Source: Ignelater luminosus (Eukaryota > Arthropoda > Insecta > Coleoptera > Elateridae). From it: DNA of 64,000 nucleotides. Numbering within the stretch: position 1 is the stretch's first letter; each line of letters begins with the position of its first letter. Positions 10,428-22,540 of this stretch are shown here, in pieces. Position numbers and translations under genes: made by a program. The stretch is taken from NCBI GenBank assembly GCA_011009095.1, contig VTPC01000666.1, positions 216,400 to 280,399 on the forward strand, read 5' to 3'. The notes beneath the pieces are model-generated. The model worked only from the letters and a program-made list of their open reading frames with translations, had not been told where the DNA came from and ran no database searches.

Positions 10428-12260
10428 TTAAGTTGGAATCGAATGTTGTTCCACACGTGGTTGAGGTGGCTGCGGATCAGGAAAATAGACACCAACCAAG
10501 AAAATTGTAAATATACCCGTTATTGCAACTAAGGCCACTGTTGCTGTTACTGTATACAAATGTGCATATTCGTATCTAAAAATTATTTCAGTTTCTAAAA
10601 AAAATCCCAAAACATGACAAAATAAATTAACTACCTGAAGTACCATGCTGATCCCAAAATGATACTAACAAAAGCGAATAACACATTTCCAAGATCCCAA
10701 TCTCTTCCAGTATTATTGTTATTGTTACTTGGCAATCCACTTGCATTTCCACTTCTTGCATTGGTTCCAGTTGTAAAACTGCTTCCACTATTATTTGTAT
10801 CACTAAAAGTATTTCTTTGCTGATGTATTAGACAATGCACAACACAATTATCAAATAGACCACAATTTTGTAACGTTTCCGTATCTGGCTGAAGTACCTG
10901 ACCATTAAATATAAGTCGAACTAGTTTATTTGAAGAAAATTCTAACTGGAAATGCCTTCTACAAATAAAAAATGCACAATAGCCTTTTGATTGACATTTT
11001 CAAAACCAGCAATTACCGCTTAAAGTCACCCAATTGTTCTTCTAAACGTCCATCAACTAGTTTTAATTCATCATTTAAATATTTTAACTTAATCCTAATA
11101 TTTGAATCACTGTTTTCAGTATTGGCTTTACTACTAGTGCTTTCTATATTCTCCGAAGAATTTACATGAACCGTTTCCCTTTCTGCATAATTATGTTCCA
11201 TTATGGGTTCGTGTACATCTCTAGGTTCACTTGATGAATCTTCAGCAGTCGAGCTTGCTGAATTACTTGACTGAGAATTTTCACTTGTGGTTGCTTGATT
11301 TGTATTGGTGTCCCCTGTTATAATTTTATAAATAAATTCTTATCTGCTGATAAAAGTAATCAAAAATATTGTTGATACAATCTTACCTGGTTGTTGATTT
11401 TCATAATACGCAAGTCTTCTTAACCTAACGACATTAGCATCAGCATCCATGATTTGCACAATTGTTTCAAGTTCTTCGTCTTCTATACTACGAGGTGTAT
11501 TTTGATCTGAATTAGTTTGTTCTCCACTTGAAGCAGTGCTAGTACTTGCTTCTGGTGGTTTATTTTCTTCAGGACTTGATGTTGTTGGATTTGATTGGGT
11601 GTCACCAGCAGCTGCACTAGCTTCTTCCGTTTGTGTACCTTTATTATTTAAACTTACATAATATTTATATCTATTACATAATGTATATGTACAAGAATAC
11701 CTCCAATTGATGTGCTTTGGATATGTGTCGTTAATCTAGTTCTGCTAGTTCGTCTTCTTAGTCTTCTTTCAAGTAAGAACACAGTACGATAATGGGGTTG
11801 TTCAGTTGTATTTGTGGTCCACCAAGCAAAACAGACTGTTATTTACATAACAAAACAGAAAGAAACCATGAAAATGTCCTAGTGATTTATATCAGCAACT
11901 TACCTATTACTATTATAATTAGCGCGATTAAAACTTGTATTACCTTGTCTCCAAAGTCAGCACTCATTAACATTTTAATAACAAACCCAATCGAAAGCAT
12001 CAGTGAAACACACACTAGAAAAAAAAATAAATCTGTTCTGTCATTCTTGACCTTAATACTCATTATAGATAATAATAATTGTTTAACTCGAGGTATTTTT
12101 TTGATGCTAATTTTTATGTTTATATTGAGATATTTGTATCAATGATAAATAAATTATATTAAGTAAGATTCTTGTACAATTTACCTATTTTATAATTTTC
12201 TTCGTAGTTGTCATTTCCATTTGCCACACTTTTTGTCACTACACTTTGACAATTTGACAT
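10428..12260 (-). CDS. Tmub1: TMUB1/2-like transmembrane ubiquitin-like protein, 7 exons
   Basis: Exons on the minus strand are 12260-12185, 12014-11904, 11835-11701, 11638-11387, 11314-11017, 10958-10635 and 10575-10428. All six introns are 58-170 bases with GT-AG ends, and the phases join to 1344 nt (447 residues). Predicted order: a hydrophobic N-terminal segment (about residues 50-68, ending CFAWW), an Arg-rich patch, a long Ser/Thr/Asn-rich acidic linker, a ubiquitin-like domain at about 264-336 (from IRIKLKYLND to DNCVVHCLIH), and two C-terminal membrane spans (about 380-398 and 400-430). This is the TMUB/HOPS architecture; mammalian relatives work in ER-associated degradation with gp78-type ligases. 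The start is uncertain: ATGs at 12260, 12000 and 11967 are in one frame, and the last gives the most family-like N-terminus. Exon 1 also holds a short overlapping frame that stops at the exon 1-2 junction. No damage is seen, so this is the window's one confident host gene. Confidence 0.88.
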
Positions 12261-12640
12261 TGAATTTAAATACAATGGAAGTGCAACAGGTGTCGCTAAC
12301 TATAACATTCCTTTTAAAATGAGATATTTTGAGGGAAAAAAGAAGCTCTTCCCATACTTTTTTAAGTTGTTCTATCGAATATTACGTATTTTATCAGTGA
12401 TAATAAAAAACAGAAATAAAACAAACGTATTTATAAAGCTTACTTAAAGGCAAACGGTATTACGATTGGATGAAGCACGATGAAATCGAATGTTATGAAC
12501 CCTGCAGGGCTCACCTTCCCGGCAAGGCCCCTGAAGCCCAGAGCCAAGAGCTCCATGAATTTGTTAATTTGTTAATGTCAGGTCAAGTTGTCGCATATAA
12601 AGTTAAAAACGAAGATTAATTTTGCATAATGTTCACACGA
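12261..12640. other. Upstream region of the TMUB-like gene
   Basis: The presumed promoter of the minus-strand gene lies here, AT-rich without a clear TATA box. From 12500 to 12560 there is a short GC-rich patch (CCTGCAGGGCTCACC and following) of unknown meaning. Confidence 0.3.
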
Positions 12641-12647
12641 GCACCAG

Positions 12648-13664
12648 TGGTGGATTTAGGCTTATGCCCGGGAGGCCCTGGCTTAGGGCGGCAAAATTAG
12701 AGGGGCGCCAAAATTTGATGTGTCGCAATATTTCAGAGACGACAAAATTTAAGAGACGATAAAAATTCGAAATTCATGAAGTTTTCCGGTGACTCTGAAA
12801 AACTTTTAGAGATGTTTCAAAAATATTATTTTTTCCACCGGAGAATTATACCTTAACATGGTTAAGTATCTAATTATTGAAATAAAAAAAATATTAATTG
12901 ACTAATTATAAAAATATAAAAACATTGAATAGATTTTTCTCAACTCTTTGTCTTTTGCCACAGCAATTGTTTTTTTATTTTTTTTTATTATACAGGGTGT
13001 CCCGTAAATACCAATAAAGCTTTAGATAGCAGCCTCCCTCAACCTCTTAAGATACCAAAATTAAAAACACGGATGTTCCAATGTACTTAGATTTGTCACA
13101 CGAACCAAAAAAAGAAATTTAAACTTGGTAAAGCTTCTGCAGGCAAATACAGAATTATTCGAATACAGGAACCAAAGTATCGCAAGAAATCAAAGGTTTA
13201 TTAACTTTATTCCAGTGATAATGAACATAAAAATGTCAAAACTTGAAAGAATTGCTGGCAACTAATTTTATCGGATTTATCAGTACACCCAAGACTTGCA
13301 TGTTTGTCATATCTATTTTTGATAAATTTCAATTTTTAACAGCATCTTCAAAAAGAGAAATATTACAGTTCTGTGCTTTATCAAGGGTAATTGCTGTTTC
13401 AACAGATTTATTTGTTGAATTCGTAATGGTTTCATTTGGATTCGATTCTCTCGTTTCTGTTTATTTTGTACAAGAAAACTATGTTGAAGAGAAATTTTCT
13501 TTTTGCAGATTTGCAATAAGCACCCATAGAAAAAGATGTTTACCTGACGCTTTATTGGCATTTACGAGTCACCTTGTATATTTTATATACACCCTTAAAA
13601 AACAAAAAAGGCGCCATCTCAAAATAGGCCTAGGGCTCAATCAAACCTAAATCCGCATCTGACG
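12648..13664. mobile_element. Old element with TGGATTTAGG-type inverted ends, carrying a nested insertion
   Basis: The left end reads TGGATTTAGGCTTATGCCC (12651-12669). The right end is a diverged reverse complement, GGGCTCAATCAAACCTAAAT (13633-13652). Inside the left end an imperfect tandem of GAxGCGxCAAAATTT words runs from 12685 to 12760. No coding capacity is seen. A second element is inserted at 12989-13583, so this one is older. Confidence 0.5.
12989..13583. mobile_element. Nested ~595-bp non-autonomous element with CAGGGTGTC ends
   Basis: The left terminus TACAGGGTGTCCCGTAAATA (12991-13010) pairs with the right terminus, whose reverse complement reads TACAAGGTGACTCGTAAATG. Both continue into CCAATAAAGC, giving an imperfect inverted repeat of about 38 bases. 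The 135-codon frame at 13243-13650 crosses the right boundary and is not a gene. Confidence 0.65.
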
Positions 13665-13725
13665 AGCACGGTATTCTAGAAATATAACATACAGGAGTTT
13701 TTAAACCTTACGCAAATTGCGTAAC

Positions 13726-14662
13726 ATACAGGGTGTTAGGAGTACAGAGACATCGAATATTTCCGGAACCCACATGACCACAAAATTTACTGTTAGTTAG
13801 GCAACACATCTTGCAATATTGGCAGCTCTCAACCTTAAGCGTTATCAAAAATTACAAAGATACAACAAATGTTTTTAAAGAAAATATCTTTTTGGAAAAA
13901 AAAATTGAAAGTTTCCAGCCTACGCACTAAAAAGTTATCACCAAATTTGCATTGCGACATTTTTGTTTAATGCACTTACAACTTACTGATGAAGACCAAA
14001 ACCATCTCGAAACGTGACTTATAGTCACAAAACATGCTACACCAAAAATTATAAAAATCGATCAAAGCCTACTATTTTCATGCGCAAAATTTTTTTTTGC
14101 AAAAGACTTTCACGCCTTGTACCGACTTAACGAAACGATTTTAGCAGTGTTGTAACAGATACATTTTTTTAAATATCTAGTTACAGATACAAGTACTGAA
14201 AAAATATATTTAGATACCCATTAATATACATTATTGTTATTGTTATAAGGGAAAAAACCTATTTATAAATTCCAACATAAGAGTTATTTGATTTTATTTG
14301 ATTCTATGCTTATGACAACATCATATTCATAGTTCTGCTGTCTAAATTTGACAGAATGCTGCTTATCTTAGATTTCTATTTCATGAAATCGCAAAATAAA
14401 ATTGTAATTGATGTGTATTTAGATACTTCTACCAGATACCCAAAAAATGTAACTAGTTACAGATACCGATACTAAATTGGAAAAAGTAACTGGTTGCTCT
14501 CTCAGATACACCAAAAGTATCTAAATACTGTATCTAGGTACATGTCACTAGATACATTACAACACTGGATTTTGGATATAGGTAAGTTGGGTTAAATCTT
14601 CTTATTTTTATCCCAGGAGTCTGCAGTTTAGCTATGTTCCAACCTTTTGGAGACACCCTGTA
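13726..14662. repeat. Possible host element with CAGGGTGT ends around the hAT MITE
   Basis: ACATACAGGGTGTTAGG at 13726 and GACACCCTGTACGT at 14651 are short inverted ends of the class seen elsewhere in the window. The interior is non-coding and contains the hAT insertion at 14145-14567. Only about 12 bases of end symmetry are visible, so pairing these two ends is tentative. Confidence 0.35.
14145..14567. mobile_element. hAT-type MITE with 8-bp target duplication
   Basis: The element starts CAGTGTTGTAACAGATAC and ends TAGATACATTACAACACTG, a hAT-like terminal repeat (CAGTG...). The flanks are GATTTTAG (14137-14144) and GATTTTGG (14568-14575), matching at 7 of 8 bases, which fits the 8-bp duplication of hAT transposons. 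The ends contain repeated AGATAC/GTATCT words, as in transposase-binding subterminal repeats. No coding sequence is present, so it must rely on a transposase from elsewhere. Confidence 0.8.
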
Positions 14663-14667
14663 CGTAT

Positions 14668-17600
14668 TTAGTCTTCTAAATGTTTCAATCTATTAATTAA
14701 TTGTACTGGTTTTGCAAGGTTCTGATTTACGATTTTTATTATTTATAGCTTTCTTCAATTTATTTTTGTATTGCGGAAAACTTTCATTTGCCTTATTATG
14801 GCAGCGATTACGATTTGATTTTAAAGAAACTTATGACTTTTATACCAACTCGGAATCCTTTTGAATCTAGGTTGGAAAGGTATATGGGGTTTGATTGACA
14901 TCAAGCTGCACGAAATAAAATGTTATGGTGTAGGCATCTAATGGTAGCGATTGCTACTTACCTTTTTGTCATAAGAAAGCGACGACTGAAGAATTCAAAA
15001 CCTGCAAGGCTTGCCAAAACGATAAAAAGCGGCGCATGAAATTATTATAATATAATAATTTGAAATTTTTGTTTTATTTATTTATTAAATTTAAGATGAA
15101 GCTTTTCGTGTTATTTGTAAGTTCTATATGAAGTTAAAACATTCGATTAGCACTTTGGGCAAATCACATTGTAAGATCAGTTTTTACCTTTGAATATCTT
15201 TTATTAGGTTAGTGTAACGGTCGGAAGTGTTCTTTGGCTGAAAAATGTGTATCCTTGTAATTAGCTCTAGAATTAGCTCATTTATTTTTACCTCTAAAAA
15301 ACAATGACAAGATCAGCTTTTTTGCTCCAGTCAAACGTTACCCAAATAATGATTTATTAATGCTTTTAGAGAATTCTGGTTCCACACAAAGATTGTGTTG
15401 TAAATAATCGCGCGATCAGCACAAAATTTTAAACCACATTATGGTCAGTTAGCAGACTGGTGCTATATTGAACACCTGTCTATGTTGAATTAATAAAACT
15501 GGAACCGCTAGTGTTCGAGATAGACAGTTTTGTTTTTGTACTGTTAATGTAAAATTTTTCTATGCTCTCCATTGCTAATATTGGAACAATCTTCTAATGA
15601 TTACTTTTATGTAAACACGTACTAAGTACTTTCTTGCAATTCTCCGTGTCTTCTATTTCAATTGTTTGAATAAAAACTCGTTTAAGAAGAGGGCGAGTGC
15701 ATTAAATTTAGTATCTTTTTTCATAATTACTTTAAGAATCCGATTTTACGTTAACAAAAGGTTTTAGTTTTATATTTAAAGAAAGGCCTGCTGTACCTTT
15801 GCGTGTAATAATTTATAAAGAGTAATTTTGTGGTTGCCGTGTAACAATTTTTGAAAAATTCCATTCCATTTTTACTCCATGCGTGCGTTTTCAAATACAA
15901 ATTGTAGGCGTGACTGATGACGTAATAACTAACGAAAATGACTTTTAAAAAATAACTTGTTCTGGATTATTAAATATGTGTGGTAAGTAATGTGTTTTTC
16001 TAATTATTTTAGTAAATACTTAACTTTTCATAATAACCAGTAAACCATTTAATGAAATTTGCAGAAACTTGAGGTAATTGTGTATTTCAGACTTGTTTTG
16101 CATACTAAATACCTACTTTTGTTAATTAGTACTGCATACATACTATGTACTACAAGTTCTCGTGTACTTAAATTTTGCATTGCAATAAAAAGGAACGGGT
16201 TTTATTACCTTACAAGGTTAAATGTTTTTGCAGATATACGAATTACGTAATCCAACGCGTTCCTGTAAAATAACCGGTAACCACAACAAGAAGTATTTGC
16301 GGGAAACTTGCTAATGTAGTAGTAGACCTGTTCGTCATAATCCTTGATAATGACGTTATTAATTGATGTAGATAGCACTGAAAAATCTTTCAGATAATAA
16401 GAAGGTTACGTCAACAAAAAGGAATTTGTATGTCTCCATACGGTTCAAGTTTAATCCAAATTAATAATATCAACTCTTTTTCTCTGCATGCACATGTAGT
16501 ATAAATACTATTTAGATAATTTTAATTCTTGCAGCTGGTTTATTAATATGAAAAACTATAAAAAGAGAGAATGTTAAGAAAATTGTGGTGAGTTTAAAAA
16601 TGTGTCCAAAAATAAAACTAGAAAGAGGTTAAAGATCATCTGTTGTTGCAATGATAGCTTTTCATATAAATGGCATATTGGGGTCATTTCAAGGGTTAAG
16701 TTAAAATGGATATTTTTAGTAAGAGGTAGTTACCTACAAACTGATAAATGTAGTATTGGGGACAAATAAGCAATTAATCATCCTAAATAAATATTTTCGT
16801 CACCTTTTTTATGCAAATCTGGATTACAAAGCTGTTTTCACTATTCATTGGGAATTCCGCTCCTCATATTCTTAGTTTTGTAATGCAGGTCGTTTAAGAA
16901 GTCGATTAGAATGTACTAAAATGTAGGTAGTTAAAAGAAATTTATTAAATCTAAGTTATTAAATAATTACATGCGCTTTTACAAGATTTAAGTTAAAATT
17001 GATAATCATTTGATTTGAACAGAAAAATTTAAAATGGCAAGTCAATTTTAAGCGATTTACTTTATTCTACACAGACTGTGAAAATCAAGGTTGAGAAAAG
17101 CTTGTCAAAAAATCTCCATGTTCTTAAATTCTATAACATAACAGAAACTTATCGACTTCAATTTTGAATTCTTTCAGGAGCAGGTGAATTTGGTTATAAT
17201 AAATAAACTCATAAATAAACTAATAAATTGTTATAATAATTATTATTATTTAAACAATGCAAACAATGGTCAGTTCAAAATTAAAAATCAAAACAATAAA
17301 TTTGCTAGAATCTATAAACAGTCGACAGGTACTAAACTGAATTTTCACCAGAAATCTTATACTTCTTCGTTTCACTGGATTTTGGACTAACCAGTTATAA
17401 GATGACACATAAGCTATTGAAACACAATAACTTTTGACTTGTTTGGGATACATTCTACTATGAGGATATAAAACTCAAATACTATTATCCTGTTATTAGT
17501 CAATGGTACGTTAAAGTCAGTTCCAAATAGGACTGGCACGCACTAAGTATAATTACACAGCAATATATGTATATACTTTGACACATTTTCAGATCGAGAA

Positions 17601-17960
17601 CATATCAATACAGCAGCAAATTGTCGATTACTTTGCATTGATTTTAAAATTTGCATTTTCCAGACTTTTCTTGGGTTGCCAATTTAATTTACCATATTTG
17701 ACTAATTCTCTGTAATATAGCGGTGTGGAAACTTATGATGGAAGCAAATTCTGTATTTCAATATTCTGGAAATATTTTGGAAAAACGTAAGTATACTATG
17801 TAAACTTGATACTTGGAAACAGAGACGTAAAGGGAAAAGCGTCTGTATTTATGCAATCTCATACACACTATGGCTACTTTTTTAGTATAGCCTATTTGTA
17901 ATCTCATGTGAATGTGTTCAACAAACTCCGTAGGAGTCGTTACTGAATTTACGATGTCTG
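14668..17960. other. Long AT-rich intergenic or intronic stretch
   Basis: I read both strands and saw no coding exon, tRNA, long inverted repeat or tandem array. The short open frames (for example 16059-16250 and 17184-17390) have no recognisable motifs. Confidence 0.4.
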
Positions 17961-18000
17961 TGGGTCTGTCTGTCTGTTTGTCCCCATGTTTTTAATTTTG

Positions 18001-18250
18001 AAATTTTGACTTCAAATTTGGATTCTACATTAAAAACTAAAGACAACGTGGTGTCTTCGTTTTTTGATATCTCTTTGGGAATACGATCGTCAAAATGGCC
18101 TCCAAAATTTAAAAAATTTTCAAAAATTTTGTTTTTACTTTAGAATCGTATTCTACATCAAAAAAATAAGAGATGCGTGTACTTTTAGCTTTTTGATATC
18201 AACCCAGGAACATGGTCAAAATGGCCGCCTAAATTTGAAAAATAGTAACA
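18001..18250. repeat. Two diverged copies of a ~128-bp unit
   Basis: Unit 1 (about 18001-18128) and unit 2 (about 18129-18250) share, in order, the blocks ATTCTACAT..AAAAA, TTTTTGATATC, GTCAAAATGGCC and AAATTTxAAAAAT. Just upstream (17960-17985) is a GTCTGTCTGTCTG run. This is a non-coding interspersed repeat; the family was not recognised. Confidence 0.6.
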
Positions 18251-18299
18251 AAACGAAGTTTGTTGTGATTATGCTTTGCATTCCCAGATTTTTTTTATT

Positions 18300-19445
18300 T
18301 AACTAAACAAGTAAATTCACTTAAAACGTCGTTTAATATTAACACAGGAATAACACATATTCCAAATCACTAAATGTTTTATACGCAAAACAATGTTTTG
18401 ATCATAGCGTAGCGGAAGTTGGCTATCCTACGATTTCCTCTTTTGTCGCCACACTAGATAATACATTAGACTGTCTCTGGTTACTATTTGTTACTCGACA
18501 TGATTTCAACGAACACGTTTTTCCACGTACAGTGCTGTAAAAAAATTCAACCACCGTTTTTCGTTATTTTTTAGGTTTTTTGTTTGTCTCAGAATTACAA
18601 CGGCTGATTCTATCAAAATGGGACTTTGTGAGTTAGTAGTGGTAGGAAGAAGATTCTCAAATGAACCGTGCATTAGTGATTTTTTTGTGTCTTTTTATGC
18701 AAGTGGTAGGGGAGACGATCTAGGTTTTCTAACAATCGCGTTTTTCTTGAACATTTCCAAATTTCTGTTTGGAATCTTTATAGTACCGTAATAGAAAAGG
18801 AAAACCATGTTTTTCCAGATCAGTTAATAAATAACACAGCTTGACATCGATGACGTCAGTGATCGGTGTTGCCTAATTTTAAATAGGCCGAAAATATCGA
18901 ATTAAAAAAAACCTACATTTACATATGCTTATGTTGTTTTGAGATATTTCTAGATATTGACTTACAAAAACTCCGCATGATAATGTATGATATATAATTG
19001 ACAATAATTCCTTTACTTATTAAAATATCCAATAAACTAAAGACTCTTTTCAAAGATAATTTTCCAGAATAAGCTTAATAAGATTTGATGTCAAAAATGA
19101 TATGTACAAAACTCTATTATAGGCAAAAGTAGAAGCTTATATGCTGTCTCAGTAGAAAATCCACAAAATATGAAGCTAGGCGTTGATCCTTTTTCTATAA
19201 GGATTTGATAGAACGTCATTCTTATGTTTTCTTTAATTTTTCTGAACAAAGAAAGGATGTATTAGGTATAGCAAGAAAGTATTGCTGTTACGATCTTTTA
19301 ATACAACACTACAGCAATAAAATCAAAATTAAGTATGTAGACCTTTCATTTAAAACGACTCGCATCCATGAGATCGCTTGAGATATCTTTGCTATGAACA
19401 AAAAACAATCGCAAAATAGTGTTTATTAGTTTAATGTCTTTCCAT
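18300..19445. other. Intergenic, no gene recognised
   Basis: AT-rich sequence. The patch TGACATCGATGACGTCAGTG at about 18841-18860 contains a perfect TGACGTCA palindrome (the CRE-type octamer), but there is no gene beside it, so I give it no role. Confidence 0.35.
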
Positions 19446-19451
19446 ATTTAT

Positions 19452-19790
19452 ATTTATTTATTTATTTTTAGTTAATTTGCCACAGGCATGGAACATAATT
19501 ATCCAAGACTAATTACTTATAATATAACAGACAAAACAGGTAACACACTTAATATTGATTATTATAACTATAATTCATAATTCATAAACTCTGTAACTAA
19601 ATAAAAAACGTTTTCAATAAAGAATTTCTTAGCATTCGTTGTGCATTTATTTATGTTTTCAATTTCGCGGATATTATTTGGTAATTTGTTACAGCATAAC
19701 ATACTTTTGAAAAGGTACGAAGACACAATAGTATGTATTTGAACTAAATTAAATTTGAAAATATTTTCTAAAACAAAATAATTATTTTGG
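19452..19790 (-). mobile_element. 3' end of a jockey/CR1-type non-LTR retrotransposon
   Basis: On the minus strand a frame from about 19775 to 19577 contains the motif CNKLPNNIREIENINK, typical of the extreme C-terminus of jockey/CR1-clade reverse-transcriptase proteins (the N-x-LP-x-x-I-R/K pattern), and ends at a stop. About 110 bases of 3' untranslated sequence follow and finish in a TAAATAAATAAATA tail at 19449-19470. This is a 5'-truncated insertion, the usual product of target-primed reverse transcription. The reverse-transcriptase and endonuclease domains are absent. Confidence 0.7.
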
Positions 19791-19799
19791 AGAGACTAA

Positions 19800-20884
19800 A
19801 ACTAGAAGAAACATGGGATCTCCAAAATAAGTGTAATAGCCGACATTGTTATTATAACAATGTTTGGTATTATATAGTATATACCAAACTATTTGTATTA
19901 TGATTTTAAGAACTTACCGTGTATTGACCGGGCTCTTCCTTCAGAGACGTACGGGTAAGACCCTATATCTCCCATCATTTGTTTTTAATTAGGATCAAAG
20001 AATTCAAACACTTAAGTAAGGATTAACTGCATTGTATATTTAAACAAAGAAATTGGAGTTTTATAAAAACTGGTTTTAGGATGAATGCAGAGAAAGACTC
20101 ATTCAGAGAATAAACATAATTTCGGAATTAAATAATGAACAACTTACCAGAATGATGTGCACCCACCTAAAACTTAAAACAGAATCTTTTCTTCATACCA
20201 GATTTTTCCCCGTGTGGGCCTCTGCCCTTCGTTCAATTTTTATTTACATTATCTTGGCGACATTTGCCATTAATGAAAGTTTATTATTTTTTCATTAACC
20301 AAATTATACTTTTATAATCTTACTTTTAATAATACCTGTTTATTTATAAAATTTAGAAATAGTTTTGAATTTGTTTCATTTAAATTATGTTATCTGAAAT
20401 ATTGTTTATCCCTATTATAAAATCTAATAATAAAATAGGAAATTAAAGGTAGTAATTAAAGTATTAAAAATTCTTAAATTGGAATACTACATAGCCCAAT
20501 GGTTTTACAAAGAAGGACTGTTTCTACAAGCATTCATTCCTTTTTAGTAAATAAGGAATAGATTATGCTTGTTTAAACTAATTCTCATTTGAGAAATGCC
20601 AAAAGGTTAGTTACTAGTTAGCAAAACCTATAAATATAGTTAGTATAAAACTACAATAAACAATAATACTATGATAATATAAAGATATAAAAAGTATCGA
20701 TACGCTCTCCAGTGATAGTTCATACCATGGGGGTACAAATACATACTAAATAGTGGGGGACAACAACTGACAGGAAAACCAGTAGCGCTACAGATGCGGT
20801 CACGTAGTACTAGCGGTAATAGCGGGGAATTTAAATTCCTATTTATACAATATGTATATGTATAAATTGTAGGTTAGGTGTAAC
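19800..20884. other. Intergenic, nothing supported
   Basis: AT-rich sequence. At 20788-20810 the word AGCGCTACAGATGCGGTCAC occurs; a near reverse complement lies at 22113-22133, about 1.3 kb away across the gap. Confidence 0.35.
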
Positions 20885-20998
20885 GAAATATTTGTAAGTT
20901 ATAAAATTGCATGTAAATTATCATAAAACAAAAGGAATTGCAGAAGTTCCTTTGTAATATGATGTTTTACATGCAATTTTACAGCTTCCAAATATTTC
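20885..20998. repeat. 114-base hairpin with ~52-base arms
   Basis: The left arm GAAATATTTG... (20885-20937) and right arm (20947-20998) are reverse complements apart from seven mismatches and a one-base bulge. The loop is nine bases. The block AAAATTGCATGTAAA is identical in both arms. Size and imperfect pairing resemble a microRNA precursor or a very small MITE; the sequence alone does not decide between these. Confidence 0.6.
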
Positions 20999-21765
20999 CT
21001 GCAACAAAAGAAAACTAAAAATAATGTTACAACACTATATTTTCGATAAAATTAATTTAACAGAATTAGCAGTTTATAAATAAAAATAACAACAATATTA
21101 TATTCATCTCTATCACCATAGATTTACAAGATATATGCTTAACAGATCGGCATAACATTAAATTGTTATAATCCAATTGCTTAAATTTTTCCAATTTCAG
21201 ATTACGGAAGCTAAAGTTAAAGGGTAGCTTATATTTAATGACATTGTTTATCATTTTAACTGACGCAGGAAGTTTGTTAATTCAACCTGTGAATGCAAAA
21301 AAACCAAAAGTAATATAAATCTTGATAATCAGTAATTTAATATCTCTTGTAATTAATGCTATGCACTGTGAATATTTGGCAAATGTAGAAAATGTAGATA
21401 AACGTGGAATCTAGAAAAGAGAATCATTTATTCTGATGCATAGTAGAGTTTTGTAAATATAAATACCTAACTGAAATACAGGCAAATTTTGGAACTCAGA
21501 AGAATTTGTAACATAAAATTTATTATTCGTTCTGTGAGCAAAACTAGTCGAGCTGTGAGCACGGAACTTGAAAACCTAAAATGAAAATTCATTATTTAAT
21601 TTGCAAACAGAAAATAGTTTTTATACATACCTGGCTGGTAATAGATGTTAAAGATCAGTGACAACTTGTAGAAGGCAGAAGAATTTATAAACTAAAAAAG
21701 ATATATTGGATTTAATATAGGTACTGGTACAAGACACAGATCAGCAATTAGAAGAAATGGTCGTT
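20999..21765 (-). other. AT-rich stretch with splice-like signals on the minus strand
   Basis: On the minus strand a possible acceptor (TCTTTTTTAG at about 21700) is followed by about 70 bases, a good donor (CCAG|GTATGT at about 21625), and a further acceptor (TTCATTTTAG at about 21575). No long open frame goes with them. A non-coding or 5' UTR transcript is possible but not shown. Confidence 0.2.
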
Positions 21766-21926
21766 NNNNNNNNNNNNNNNNNNNNNNNNNNNNNNNNNNN
21801 NNNNNNNNNNNNNNNNNNNNNNNNNNNNNNNNNNNNNNNNNNNNNNNNNNNNNNNNNNNNNNNNNNNNNNNNNNNNNNNNNNNNNNNNNNNNNNNNNNNN
21901 NNNNNNNNNNNNNNNNNNNNNNNNNN
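21766..21926. other. Assembly gap (161 N)
   Basis: Every base is N. The open frame that crosses it is meaningless. Statements that join the two sides depend on the scaffolding being right. Confidence 0.99.
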
Positions 21927-22500
21927 AAACCTACCTGTTTAATCTCTGTTGCTGAATTATTATAGACAGGAATAATTAACTGCAGATTTTCTGTTTTCTT
22001 CTTAAATCTTTGAAGTTGAACAAACTTGAACTTCCATATTGTTGTTTATGTTTACATAATACGTCACACACGTCCCGCCTAGATCACATGATCAATTAGT
22101 TCCATGGATTCTAGTGACCGCGACTGTAGCGCTTTTAGTATCTCTATCTCTTTCTCTCTCTTGTTCCCTTCTTTCCCTATCTTATTTCGCCCCCCTGGTT
22201 CATACGTCGTTACCATGACCGCACTACACGCACCGATTTAACATGCGTAGCACTTAATTATCATTTATCACTTCAGTCTTTACAATACGCACACTACAAC
22301 TACAAATGCTTGGAACAGTCCTTTTACAGGATGCTAACAGTTTTTGTTCTTAGTGCTCAGTCCAGTGGAACACTACCGGATGTAACCGCGTGTCGGCTAA
22401 AAATTTAGGAACTTGTGTGCTGGTCGTTTATCAGGTTGTGCCAGAGATTGTGACGATGAAGGTTATTCGATGTTGTCTTTGTGTTGTTGCTCAATATCAT
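21927..22500 (-). promoter_or_regulatory. Possible minus-strand promoter and first exon
   Basis: This stretch is richer in G+C than its surroundings. It holds a GAGA-type purine run on the minus strand (GGGAACAAGAGAGAGAAAG, about 22147-22175) and ends in a donor-like CAG|GTAGG at about 21930. Between them is an open but unrecognised stretch. It could be the start of a real transcript, or the long terminal repeat or leader of the retroelement whose envelope-like gene ends at 22541. Neither is established. Confidence 0.25.
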
Positions 22501-22540
22501 CTTTGAATTGCTGAATTTAGGAACGATACAAAAGAACTAT

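Noticed and set aside
11792-12145. 117-codon plus-strand frame
   Set aside because: It is antisense to exons 2-3 and introns of the TMUB-like gene, whose minus-strand splicing and domain match are far better supported.
13243-13650. 135-codon open frame on the plus strand
   Set aside because: It crosses the right border of a non-autonomous element and has no recognisable motif or codon bias; chance frame.
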